From Iris pallida (Eukaryota; Streptophyta; Magnoliopsida; Asparagales; Iridaceae): a stretch of DNA of 64,000 nucleotides. This document shows positions 10,801-22,800 of the stretch, one piece after another; within the stretch, counting starts at the first letter, position 1, and the number at the start of each line of letters is the position of its first letter. Location: the NCBI GenBank assembly GCA_029216955.1, contig JANAVB010002199.1:16247620-16311619 (forward strand), read 5' to 3'. The notes beneath the pieces were generated by a model. The model saw nothing but the letters and a program-made list of their open reading frames with translations, ran no database searches and was not told where the DNA came from. The translations under genes were made by a program, and so were the position numbers.

Positions 10801-13800
10801 CTATAGCTCATCTCATTGTTTTGAAACACAATCTTTACTTGTTCTCTTACTTGCTTGAGCTCCCCGTAAATAAAACCCGTTGATGGCTTCTTATCTCCAT
10901 CGGTCAATCTAAGTAACTTGACTAATGGAGCAAACAATCGCAAGCATAGTGCTACACCCGACCAAAAGCTTGCACTTACCACAATGGCATAGACTTTCTT
11001 TCCTTTTGCGGTACCATGACACAATTTGCTTGATTCCCAATCAGAAGAACCCACCATTGTATGAAATTGATGCTTCTTCTCAAACATACTTTGCAAAGTC
11101 AAGAATGCCGTTGCAAATCGAGTCACACCCGGTCTCACTATGTCACGTCTTTTTGTATATTTTCTCATCATAGCCAATGTCCTATGATGAGAATAAATGA
11201 ACACTGTGAATGCCTTTGCTTTGTCGATCACATCTCTGAACTTTGGAATTTTAGCAATCCTTTCAAGCATAAGATCTATTGTGTGAGTGGCACACGAGGT
11301 CCAGAAAATAGTAGGCCTCTTCTCCTTCAATAACTTGGCGGCCGCCATGTTGTTCGACGCATTATCCGTCACAACTTGAACTACACTTTTGGGCCCAATT
11401 TCTTCAATGCACTTGTCAACATAATGGAATATATATTCTCCAGTGTGTGCATCTATTGAAGCTTCTTGTGAAGAATGAAAACTTGTACCTTAAGCAAAAA
11501 ATATATGAATTTTACCATTAAGCAAAAAATATATGAATTTTACCATTAAGCAAAAAAAATATCATACCTTCAATACAATTGACGCACATGTTCATGATAC
11601 TCCTCTTACGGTCGGTCCAAGCGTCGGTCATAACTGAACAACCACTTTTAGTCCATTCTTCTTCATGCTTCTTGAGTGACTCTTTAGTTTTCTCCATCTC
11701 TTTCTTCAAAAGTGGTTCCCTCAACATATATTGGCTTGGCTTCCGATAACCTGGACCGAATTGACCAACCGCTTCAATAAACCGATCAAAACTATCAAGG
11801 GTAATAGCATGGAAAGGTATGCCGGCCTCATACACCCACTTAGCCAAATATTGATGCACAACTTCCGTCTTTTCTTTAAATAATGCCTCATTCATATTTT
11901 GTTGTCTTAGCCTCTTTGTCGGATTTGTCCCACTATCGGGATTGATGGATATAGCCCATTTGTCCATAGCTCCAAGAAAATGTGGTCTTTTTCTTGATCC
12001 CACAATTTCAATTTCTTTTTCTTCATCTTGATCTTCAATTTGTACCTCTTCCCTTATGCTTTCCTCTTGTTTTCTCTTCTCCTTCTTCTTGACTTTGCTA
12101 GCTTCAATAGCCGCCTTGCATTTATCTTGATCTTCTTTCGTAGATCTCAGACATGAAGCCACATTTCCCTTAATATGACCTATATGTTGTTTGATCCTAT
12201 AAATCCCTCCAGAACAAATTTTGCTACATAATTTGCATTTTAATTTGTCTAGATTTGCAGGATCAACCAATGCACCGTACTCCCATCCAATATCAGTAGA
12301 GGAACGTCGAAGCACCGATAAACTTGAAACGTTGACACTGTCAGAGGATGCCGTATTAGATCCACTTCCAGACATTTTTCTATTTCACGCAATAAAAATA
12401 TGTTATATAAAATGAAAGTAAATAATATAAAATGCAAGCAATATAATTTACATTTTAATTTGTCTAGACATTTTTCTGTTTCATAACTTTTAACATTTTT
12501 TTTATTCTTTACTATGTGTGTGTGCAGCAGGCTAGCAGCACTGTGGAGAACACTGTACTGTGGAAAAAAAAGGACAGAGAGAAAGAGAAAGAAAGAAAGA
12601 AAAAGGAGCCTGGAGAAAAAAAAAGGGCCGGCGTCAAAACAGAGAGAAAGAGAAAGAAAGAAAAAAAAAAAAAAAAAAGGAACCCTAATCTGCTGCTGGA
12701 GCCTGGAGAAGAAAAAGGAGAAGATGAAGAGTGAGAAGAAGAAGAGAAGAGAAGATGAAGATTGAGAAGAAGAGAAGATGGAAGGTGAGAACCCTATCTT
12801 GCTCCTTCCTCCTGCTGCTTCTCCTTCTTCCTCTGCTGCTTCTTCTTCCTCTCTTGTGTTTCTTTGGCTGCTGCTGCTGCTTTTTCTTCTTCCTTTTTCT
12901 CATGTTTTTGTGGTATGAAGCCTTTCGGGTTTCGGGTTTCGGACGGGTCCTGATCACTTAAACAAAAAAAATTCAAAAAAAATTCGAATCCGCCTAGGCA
13001 GCCGCCCCCCGCCACGAGCAAGTCCGCCTAGGTGGCCGCCTAGGCCCCGCCTTTCTTCCTGGCCCGCCTGGGGACCTATTCCGGCCCAAAGTTGGGCGCC
13101 ACCGCGCCGCCCAGCGCCTAGGCGCCGCCTAATCCCGCCTTTTAGAACACTGGCATCGAGTGGTTTACTTGAATCAGCGAGTGAACGAGTGGACCGTGGC
13201 GAGTGGGCCGAGATTTTTGTAGGTCGCGAGCCGTATCGGAAAAAGAAAAATGTACTACGAGACAACTCCCGGTACGAAAACTACCTTGGCGACCCAACTG
13301 TCCCGAAGTCTTTCCATGTTTTCGTTACTTGGTTCAAAAAAACTATTTTGATAGTCTTCCTGCCTCAATTCAGTGAACCATTAATTGTTTCATGTCTCAA
13401 GTTGTGGTACGGTCTAAGTGACAAGCATTTCATCATATATTGAACGCATAAGAAAATCTACTCGGAACGTAAGCAGTGCCTTGGCACGAGAGTGGAGTAC
13501 GGTGCGAGAGTTCAAGTAAAATTTCAAGTTCATTTTCATATTCTACACAAGCGATATAAGATGGGATTATTCCCTTAGCTAGATACGTTAAGTTATTTTA
13601 TTAGCATGCAGGGGTTTATCGCCTAACGATCTAGCAATAGTGTCCGTATTATTATGTGTCCAGGCTAAGCAAAGACAGGTTTATCGGAGCCACCAACCTT
13701 AGCGATGATCGCATCGGCCGAGCGAGACTCCGAGCGTGCCTTTGAAAGTCCAAGTCTCGATTCTTCTGAAGGGTCAAGTCCATTGCCTTTGCCTCGAGTG

Positions 13801-16800
13801 AGTCATTTCGTCGAGCAAGGCGAGATCTGGGTCGATGCTCTTGCGTCGTTTAAATCGACATTCCGCTTGGACGGAGTGGGTCGTTACATAATATACCACT
13901 CAAAATAAGTCTCGTTCTCGAGACTTCCTGAGTGCAAGTCATCCTACCGTTCCTTAATCCATACCGTGTGTGTCGTAGGCAATTTCCATCAAGCGACTCT
14001 ATCCTATGATGGTACCGTTTATACTCGGCTATCTTTCTAAGTTTCGTGTCGCATGCGCTTGGCCAATTTAATTGAATAACTCTACTACTCAATTGGAGTG
14101 ACGGTACTCACTCAACCGTTGTGTTTCTATGACTTGGTCGCTATTGCGCCATGGCACGGGACTATAACGGTCACACGAGGTATGTTATAATTCATCATAC
14201 ACGGGACTCTTAGGCTGAGGCTGACTTAACCATCCATGCACATCTCAACATCTACTTTAGCTGCATTCGAGTTCAGTATATCGCTGAGTCTGGATCGTGC
14301 ACATATTTAAGGCGTTCCCCAAATATATACATTTCAACCAAGTTTAGCGATAGCGAAGTCGGACAAGCTACTCGTGATAGTTTTGATTTGCCAGTCGATT
14401 TACTAACTCGACTAAAACCGAACTCCAGTTCATTTCACTATCGTCTATCTCGATCCTTGAGATGACACGATTTATTCCTCAAGCGTTCTCGTCTTATGTA
14501 ATCAATACGATACTTCTAGCGGAGTCAACCAAAATCCAAGTAATTTCAGTCCGATTCGAGACCAGGCATTGCACTACCATCAGTACATCTTCCAAGCAAT
14601 GATTCAATTCATTATCCCAACTTTACTTGTGCATCACTGATTCCTATTATTCACTTCGTTCGGTTCTGATATTAATGTCACCAGCGTACACTCCCAGTTC
14701 CAAGTCCTAACTCTAAGTCTTGTTACCTCAAATCTATCGTCCACCCGAACGATACTCTAAAGTCGGCCACACAGGTTTCAATCACTCGGCACAGGGTTGT
14801 CTGCCTATCCGTTAGGTCAGCTCACATGGTCATAGGTACAACTCAAGTTCGCGGTTCATCATGCAAACTCGTTGCACGATGCTCGTCCCAATCCTAAGGT
14901 CAAACCATTGTTCGTTCGTACGGGCTACTCTACCCAAGCTCGCTTCACTCAGATTTCTAAACATAGAGCAGTGTTCATCCTATTCGTATCAAGACATTCT
15001 TCGTACGGGGTCCGAGTACGTTCAGCAAAGTCATCCTACGGTAAGTTCTGCTCAACCAAATCCTCGGCATATCAATATCGTACGTCCAAACTAGCAATTC
15101 ACATACTCTATCTCTTCAAACATGTTCGATATAATCCACCTATCCATCCTATCCAAGTCACGTACATCACGATACGATTTGTCGCTAAACTATAATTCTC
15201 ATACTATATTCCCTAAGTCGTTTAACACAATTTACGTATTCGATTGCAAGGTCGTCTAGCATAACAATATGTCACGCTCCAATCTTCCGCAAGTCCAATT
15301 ATCCACGCTGGATATGAAATCACCATGCCAACGCTCCCGCAGGATAATTATCCTCATCGGAACGTAACTCTTGTTTTGAGTCTAGACTAACTCATTCTCG
15401 ATACGCACATTGGATCTACTCAATCCTCAAACTTATTGACAATCACAAGTCCAAACAATCCTCGATTTCACCTTCGCATCAAACCACAAGTCAAAACAAT
15501 CCAGTTGTCACGCTCTGATCTCCCGCAAATTCGATCATTCCCGCTGGACATAAAGTACCATGCCAACGCTCCCGCAGAACGATCGTCCTAATCTGACGTG
15601 ACGCATGTGCGAGGCTGGAGTTGCACTCGCACAAAGACAAGGACGTCAACATTGTGGTTGTCATCGAAACAATCAAGACACTTTCGTTTTCATCCAAGTA
15701 ACATATCAATCCATTCTCAGACTCATACCTCATTTCCTCAAGTCATGTTTACATACAAATCACCTTGCATAACTCGTTTCGCGACGAGTACTATCTTCCG
15801 AACTAGATTCAAGATCGCTTGTCCAAAACTCAAGTTCCATTCCTTATCGCACAACTCAAATCATCGAACCACGAAGTTCTTTAACTTGTATCAATCGTGC
15901 TATCTTTTAAGCGTTAATGTTGTATCAACTCATTCGAATCACAACATCCATATTCAAGCTAAATTCTACCGAGCGATATCCTACTCAATCTAGTTTCCAT
16001 TCGCGCTTTCCTCCGATCGCGCTATCGATCGATTGTGCTATCTTCGATCTCAGTTACGAGTATTTTTACCTCAACTCAAGTTTCATTCCATTCGACTAAA
16101 TCCGAAATCGCACGTACGATCCACCAAGTTTCCTCGACCAAGACATTCATTTGTTTCATCGTTCTGAATCCTTATTCAATACCGTTTTCTAATCTCGTAC
16201 TACACATTCACAATTTGTCCAAACGATATCTCGTTCGAGACCCTTGAAATTACGACCAATGAAGTGTTGCTCGTTCTAAGGCTTTGCGCGATCACATCGC
16301 TTGCGGATATACTCGTTGCGCGATCACGATCATATTTTGTGTTCTTCTTAGCGTTGGTCCGATAGCGTCTCTATCGATATGTACTCTAAGTCTAACTTAT
16401 TCTCGTCCGAGCGATATTCAATCTCGCTCGCAAAGTCACTCGCACCAGAAGGTCTAGGTGCGCGACACTCGGCGTAATTTAGCCAAAATGTTGTGTGCAT
16501 AGCCATCCTGTTTGAACTATACTCCGGTCTCGCACACTCATTTGCTAGTGTCAGCGTAAGGTTATTCATGCACTCACACCACTTGCTAACTTTAGCATGG
16601 GTTCCTTTCAACTCACGTCCGACACAGTTCGGCACAAAGGCCTTCGCATATCGATCCCGTTCAACTGAACATTTGCACGAGCTTTTGAAAATATTAGACT
16701 TATTGTATGGAACATCCCAAGGAACAACGAGAGAGAGCGTATGTCACGCCCCGCTCCCGTAGGAGCGATCGTCCTCGCTAAGGCGTGATGCCGCACGAGC

Positions 16801-19800
16801 CTAGATTGCGCTCGTGCAAGGCGGGTTCCATAACGGCCGATTACAGCGGCTGCGACGGGGTCGTCGCACAGAAGTCCCAAGTAGAGACATTGAATATGCC
16901 AGCGAAAATTTAGAACAAAACACAAGTCATTCAAAAGATACATTTTTTTGATATTGAAACAAGGATTACAAAGGGGCGCAAGGCCAAGATTACAAGTCAC
17001 TCAAGCTCACTCTTCTCACATTACAAGTCACTCAGCTCTCTCTCATCTCTCAATACAAGTCTTGAACCAGCGGATGCTTCGGAGAGGCGACGTCTATACA
17101 TTATGTCCCGTATAAGTCTTGACTCCACGCGGTCGCACGCTACGAAACGCCAAGAAACTCCGTGCCTCGACGCATCCAAGCGAGCTCTGCACCACGAGCT
17201 TCTACCTGTGCCTGCACATGAAAACTTTGTGGGTGTCAGTACTCAACTGTACTGGTGGAATGAGCTCCTCGCCCACCCATACAAAACCGACACGTTCATT
17301 TACTTTGTGCAACATAACCCTTTTGATTGTCTTTCTACTCTTGTCTTAGGATCAGTTTTATGACCGACGCCTTGGCCTATTTTGTGTCTCTAGACCATCC
17401 CGTGCTTGCAACAACAACGTCAACTCATACTTTGCCTCTAGACCCCTTCTCGTACCAACAACGTTAACCTATCAAGTCGTGTTTGCCTTACGGCCCAAAA
17501 TCAGAGACGCGACTACGCGATAGTATCCAATTTCCTTGTGACCGTGTTACAAATCCATCGTGTCGTGCCTCGCAACTCAGTGTGACTTAACCGTATCGCC
17601 GCCTCGCAGCCCTTGCTACTTGATCACCAACTGACCCAAATCAAGACTTGTGGGCTAAGTGTCACTCGACCGACTTTGCCTTGCGGCGTTTCCTGACTTA
17701 AACTCAAGATGACTCAAATCCAACTTATGCAACTTATATGCCGACAACTTGAGACTTGACGCTACATCTCGTGCCGAAGCACGGTGTCTTCGTTGCAGCC
17801 AAATCTTAGGCCCAAACATTGTCTTCCGATCGTGCACGCATTCGACTCGACTCATTGATATAGTGAACACAATACTCAACTCAATCCAAAGGCATACACG
17901 CGGATCGCTGCCCATGCCGACTATCTATATGGACTAGTCACTAGCGTCCAGCGCTATAATGGACTCCCTTTATAGCTTTTGATTAGACGGACGTCCCTTG
18001 CCAGCGCGAGTAGCGAGCTCCGCTGCAAGTCCCCGCCTAACCCGTGCGGTCATCCAGCACAGCTATGGTGTCTACCATCGAAACGGTTTCCGTTGGCCGC
18101 CTGGTTCGTCGTTCGAGAAACGTTTATTTTACCTTGTACAAGTTGTCCAATGACCATGCAGGCTCAATTCGAACTGACGTCTCACACAGTCATTCTACTT
18201 CTAGTGTTACCATCTCTTTCTGGGCCAAGTTTAATACTTCTCACATCTGAGACCTCGCCTCGACGACCCATGGTCGCGAGCATTCTACTTTCTTGCCCTA
18301 TCCTTTCATTCAACTCAGGAACGACTACTTGAAAGCCCCCTTTTTACCAAACTCAATGAATCAACTGTGGCCCGTGCCTTAAACACTAAGTCCGTGCATC
18401 GTGCCTTAAGCCAACTGTGCTCTACGCGACACTCCCGCCCAAGTCGACGGGCCTTGAGATCATGGGACTACTTAACTTGACAACCGCTGAAAGAGCGGGA
18501 CAGTACTTGGAATGTTTTAGGTCGACCGGCATAACTTTGCCTAACTTAATCGAGCCTACAACTTAACCCAAGGGACGAGCAAAGGCTATGCCAAGCCTTG
18601 CATCGTGGAAGCGTGCATGCTTTATCGAGCATTTACGCGGGCGACGCCTATGACTTAGGCTAATTCATAGTTTTGTGTCGAAGACCAACTTTCCTTCTCC
18701 CAAGCCACGGGATGAAGGACCGAGTGTCATTTTCAAAGCACGCCGTGCACCAACTCTAAGCCGACCGTTGGACATTTCCATATTCTAACTCAATTCGACC
18801 CGTCGGGATTATTCCCTTATCTATGTGGATTCGTCTATTTTATTATCAAGCCTACTTGTGCAAGTTGAAAACATGCGATTTATTATGTGAAGGCTAAGAT
18901 GAGGCAAGTTCATCGAAACTACCCCACCTGAGCGAGGAGTCTCCTCGACCGAGTGATGTCTTCGAGTCGCCGTTGCATGGCCAAGTCCGAATGCCGTTGG
19001 CGTTCCGATTCCTCCGATTGACTGAGCGGGACGGGGCACTACATCATACACCACTTAGAAAAAGTTTCGTCCTCGAAACTAACTGAGTACACTTATCGAC
19101 TTATAACTTGATTCAACATTCAAGGACTCTCGCACACACAACTCCTACGTGTTCCCTCAATCCGAGCCACGCTCGTGCTTATCGCTAACTTAGTCGTAGG
19201 GCACACAAACCGATCAACCAACATTCAAGTTCGTCTCAATTCAATGATCGCATTACCATCAACATTTCTTCGAAACTCTATTTCTAGATCCTTGACACTT
19301 TTCCATTCCTCTAGTCTCACTTGATTCAACTTATCACTTAGTTGGATCGTGCACATATTCTAGGCGTCCCCAAAATACATATGCATTTCAGCCAAGCCTC
19401 GTGATAGAGAATCCGCCATCACCACTCGAGTCAGATCGTGCACATATTCGGGCGTCCCTGATACACATGCATGTCAACCGAGCCTCGTGAGCGGTGCCTC
19501 CACAATTCCTATCTCTTTGTGCCGGGACGTCTGCCTAACCGCTAGGCTATGTCTTTAGGCTAAGGTCATTCGTCAGTATTGGAATCATAGTTCCCAAACA
19601 AAAATATCAATACTGACTCCATCCTAAGGTCAAACCAAATTGATAGTATGGGATTTTCTACCCAAGCTTGCATCACTCCGATTTCTAAACATCGAACATC
19701 GATTCCCTACACACATCCCAACATTCGTTGCACGGGGTCAGAGTCATTCAGCAAAGCCATCCTACGATAACTCACGTTTCAACCAATTCCTCGACATATC

Positions 19801-22800
19801 AATATCACTCGTTCATCAAGCCATTTCGCATAGTCTATCTCTTCGAACACGTTCGACATAATCCGCCTATCAATCCTTCCAAGTCAAGGACGCTACGACA
19901 CAACTTATTGCTAAACTATAATTCACATTTCATATTTTCTATGCCTGTGTTTGGTAGGAAGGATGGAAAAGTGGAAGGAAGGAAAAAGATAAGGATACAT
20001 TTTCCTTCCATAGGGAAAGGAAAGATCATTTCCTTCCTTTGTGTTTGGTAGCAAGGATGGAAAAGATAAGAGATGCATTTTCCTTTGTTTGGTATGAAAG
20101 AAAAAGTGGAAGGAAAGAAAGTAAAAAATATAGGGTTTACCAATTCTACCCTCAACTAGAAACACTTATTTACCATTTGACTTCATAAATAATTTTTAAA
20201 TAATACATTCATATGGGGATATAATTGTTAATTAATACAAGCCTCCACTTTTCCTCCCACTTTTGGGAGGATTGGATTTCTTAGGTTATGAGGGAAAAGT
20301 AATCCTTTCACTTTTCCTTCCTATTTTTCTTCCATACCAAACAAGAGAAAATGAATCTTTCCCTTCACTTTTCCCTTCTCTATTTTCCTTCCTCTCACTT
20401 TTCCCTCCTACCAAATATACCCTAAGTTCATCACAATTTACGTATTCGATCATAAGGTCGTCTAGCTTAACAATATGTTGCGCCACGTTCTCACGCGAGT
20501 CAGATTATCCACGGTGCGCATGAATCACCATGCACGCTCTCGCGGAATAATCATCCTCATCGGGACGTAACTCTTTGCATTGAGTCTTGACTAAATCATT
20601 CTCGATACGTAGATTGGATCTATTCAATCCTCAAGTTTACTCAATCATCAATCGTAAGTCCAAACATCCTCGAATTTTTTTCTTCGCATCAAACCAACAA
20701 GTCGAGACAATCAAAGTTGCCGCGTCATGATTTTTCGAGTTCGATCATTCCCGCGAGATGAATCACCATGTTAGCGCTCAAGCGGAACAATCTCTCCAAA
20801 TCCGACGCGACGCATATGCGAGGCTAGAGTTGCGCTCGCGCAAGACAAGAACGTCGACGCTTTGGTTATTCGCGTAACCATTATGACACTTCTGTTTTCG
20901 TCTACATTTATTTCAATCAAAATCTTAAGTATAGCATCCGTCCGAACAATAACACTTGCACGATCGTCATTCCTCGAATTAGAGTGCCCCCGAGTTATCG
21001 CATATCGATCTTTGATACGCCTCAATACCATCGATGATATGCGTAACCTGACGATCTTCCTTTGCAACGAATTTCGAGCCGTGCGAATGATGCTATCGTC
21101 CGACTGGATAATCTCCTCGACATTCAAATTCAAGTTCGATCATTATCCCTCGAATCATTCACAACATCAATTTCCTTAAACCCAAATTCGCGTATTGTTC
21201 ATCCGTCTATCTCATGTCATCGAGCAACGTATTTCCTCAATTCGCATCATTCCTTGCCAACTCAAATCATCGATCAACATTTATCCCAATCCTTAGAGTC
21301 CTTCACAATTATATTCGAATCATTTCTATGCACGCTATCATCCAATCGTGCTAAATTTTCGTATACGCTTCACGTTGATGTCCTTGATCGAGTCGTCCGT
21401 TCACTACACCTTAACTCTTCTTCGATTCAGTTTCACCTACTCAATCATTTTTGCGTTTCATACTCGCGCAATCCTCAATCCCGTGCACGTTCCGTGCGCG
21501 TCAATTTCTAGGTTGTTCGAATCCACTTATCAAACTTCAAGACAACAACTCACTCAATCGCACTCGATCTAAGGCTTTGCATACGTGCGACGCTTGTTGA
21601 TAGACTCATCGACACCCCGTATCCTCATCGATCGATCGACATCCCTGAGGCTATCGCATACACCACTCAGGGATGAAGTCATTTGACAAATCCTCAAAAC
21701 TATCATTCGAATCAAAATCGACTTCTTTAAATTTTTCGTTCGAACCATTCCTCGAGTTTCAAGCACGCTCATCTATATCGCACTGACGTTATCGTTGCTC
21801 GATAACACCCCTATCGATAGTCATCTCACTTTACTCAATCGAGTCCAACTCATTCTCGTCCGACACAATTCGAATCCCGCACTCGACTTTTCTAAGGTCG
21901 ACGCAACGTTGGTGTATATGCCCAGCCCTACTTAGCCAACCGTGCTTCACGTGAACCATCTTTTTGTTTTTGTCAAAAACTGTTCTCCTACGTTTTGCAA
22001 ATTACTTAGACTTATTGTATGGACATCCCGTGGAACATTTGAGAGAGATCGCACCAACGATAACAACTTGCGGAAGCAACAGAGTTTGCGGAACAACGAA
22101 GTTAAAGAATTCAATCGATAGTCCAAGGACGTAAAGTCGTGCTCTGATACCATTATGTCACGCCCCGCTCCAGTAGGAGCGATCGTCCTCGCTAAGGCGT
22201 GATGCCGCACGAGCCTAGATTGCGCTCGTGCAAGGCGGGTTCCATAACGGCCGATTACAGCGGCTGCGACGGGGTCGTCGCGCAGAAGTCCAAAGTAGAG
22301 ACATTGAATATGCCAGCGAAAATTTAGAACAAAACACAAGTCATTCAAAATATGCATTTTATTGATATTGAAACAAGGATTACAAGGGGTGCAAGGCCAA
22401 GATTACAAGTCACTCAAGCTCACTCTTCTCATATTACAAGTCACTCAGCTCTCTCTCATCTCTCAATACAAGTCTTGAACCAGCGGATGCTTCGGAGAGG
22501 CGACGTCCATACATTATGTTTCGTATAAGTCTTGACTCCACGCGGCCGCACGCTACGAATCGTCAAGGAACTCCGTGCCTCGATGCATCCAAACGAGCTC
22601 TGCAACACGAGCTTCTACCTGTGCTTGCACATGAAAACTGTGTGGGTGTCAGTACTCAACTGTACTGGTGGAATGAGCTCCTCGTCCACCTATGCAAAAC
22701 CGACACGTTCATTTACTTTCTGCAACATAACCCTTTTGATCGTCTTTCTACTCTTGTCTTAGGATCAGTTTTATGACCGACGCCTGGGCCTATTTTGTGT

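Larger units (their letters stand above)
9527..13152 (-). mobile_element. Near-complete hAT DNA transposon (3,626 bp)
   Basis: It has a perfect 8-bp TSD GCATCGAG at 9519-9526 and 13153-13160. The ends are CAAGGTTGTAAAAGGCG and, reversed, CAGTGTTCTAAAAGGCG. Both subterminal regions are full of CGCCTAGGCG-type palindromic repeats. The transposase is on the minus strand (9818-12375). Between the transposase start and the right end lies a GA/CT-rich tract (about 12540-12900). The perfect TSD points to recent insertion. The host site is the organelle-derived insert. Confidence 0.93.
7014..13262. mobile_element. Insert of plant mitochondrial DNA (NUMT-like) in LTR B, later split by a hAT element
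   Basis: Sequence absent from the other LTR B copy. Without the hAT element it is about 2.6 kb. It contains a nad2 exon fragment with its preceding group II intron end, inverted repeats and a gag-like relic, a mix common in plant mitochondrial genomes. I see no TSD at its ends, which fits end-joining rather than transposition. The edges are set only by comparison with 28440-28500 and could be off by about 20 bp. Only the nad2 part is positively mitochondrial; the origin of 9007-9518 and 13161-13262 is inferred. Confidence 0.68.
5633..13888 (-). repeat. LTR of element B (left copy, 3' LTR on its own strand), interrupted by organelle DNA and a hAT element
   Basis: The LTR sequence is 5633 to about 7013 plus about 13262 to 13888. 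Blocks align with the right-hand LTR: 6570-6660 (CCTCATGAGCCATTTGGACT) with 28080-28170, and 13267-13310 (CTCCCGGTACG) with 28490-28530. Between these lies the 6.2-kb insertion. The internal region that follows begins with TAATATACCACTCAAAATAA. Confidence 0.8.

Noticed and set aside
12514..13021. Lys/Glu-rich and Leu-rich open frames
   Set aside because: They are low-complexity purine or pyrimidine tracts of the hAT 5' region read in several frames, with no conserved domain.
14861..16247. Several plus-strand frames of 70-131 residues inside element B
   Set aside because: Ser/His-rich translations of AT/C-biased non-coding retroelement sequence, not conserved in the matching internal region of A.
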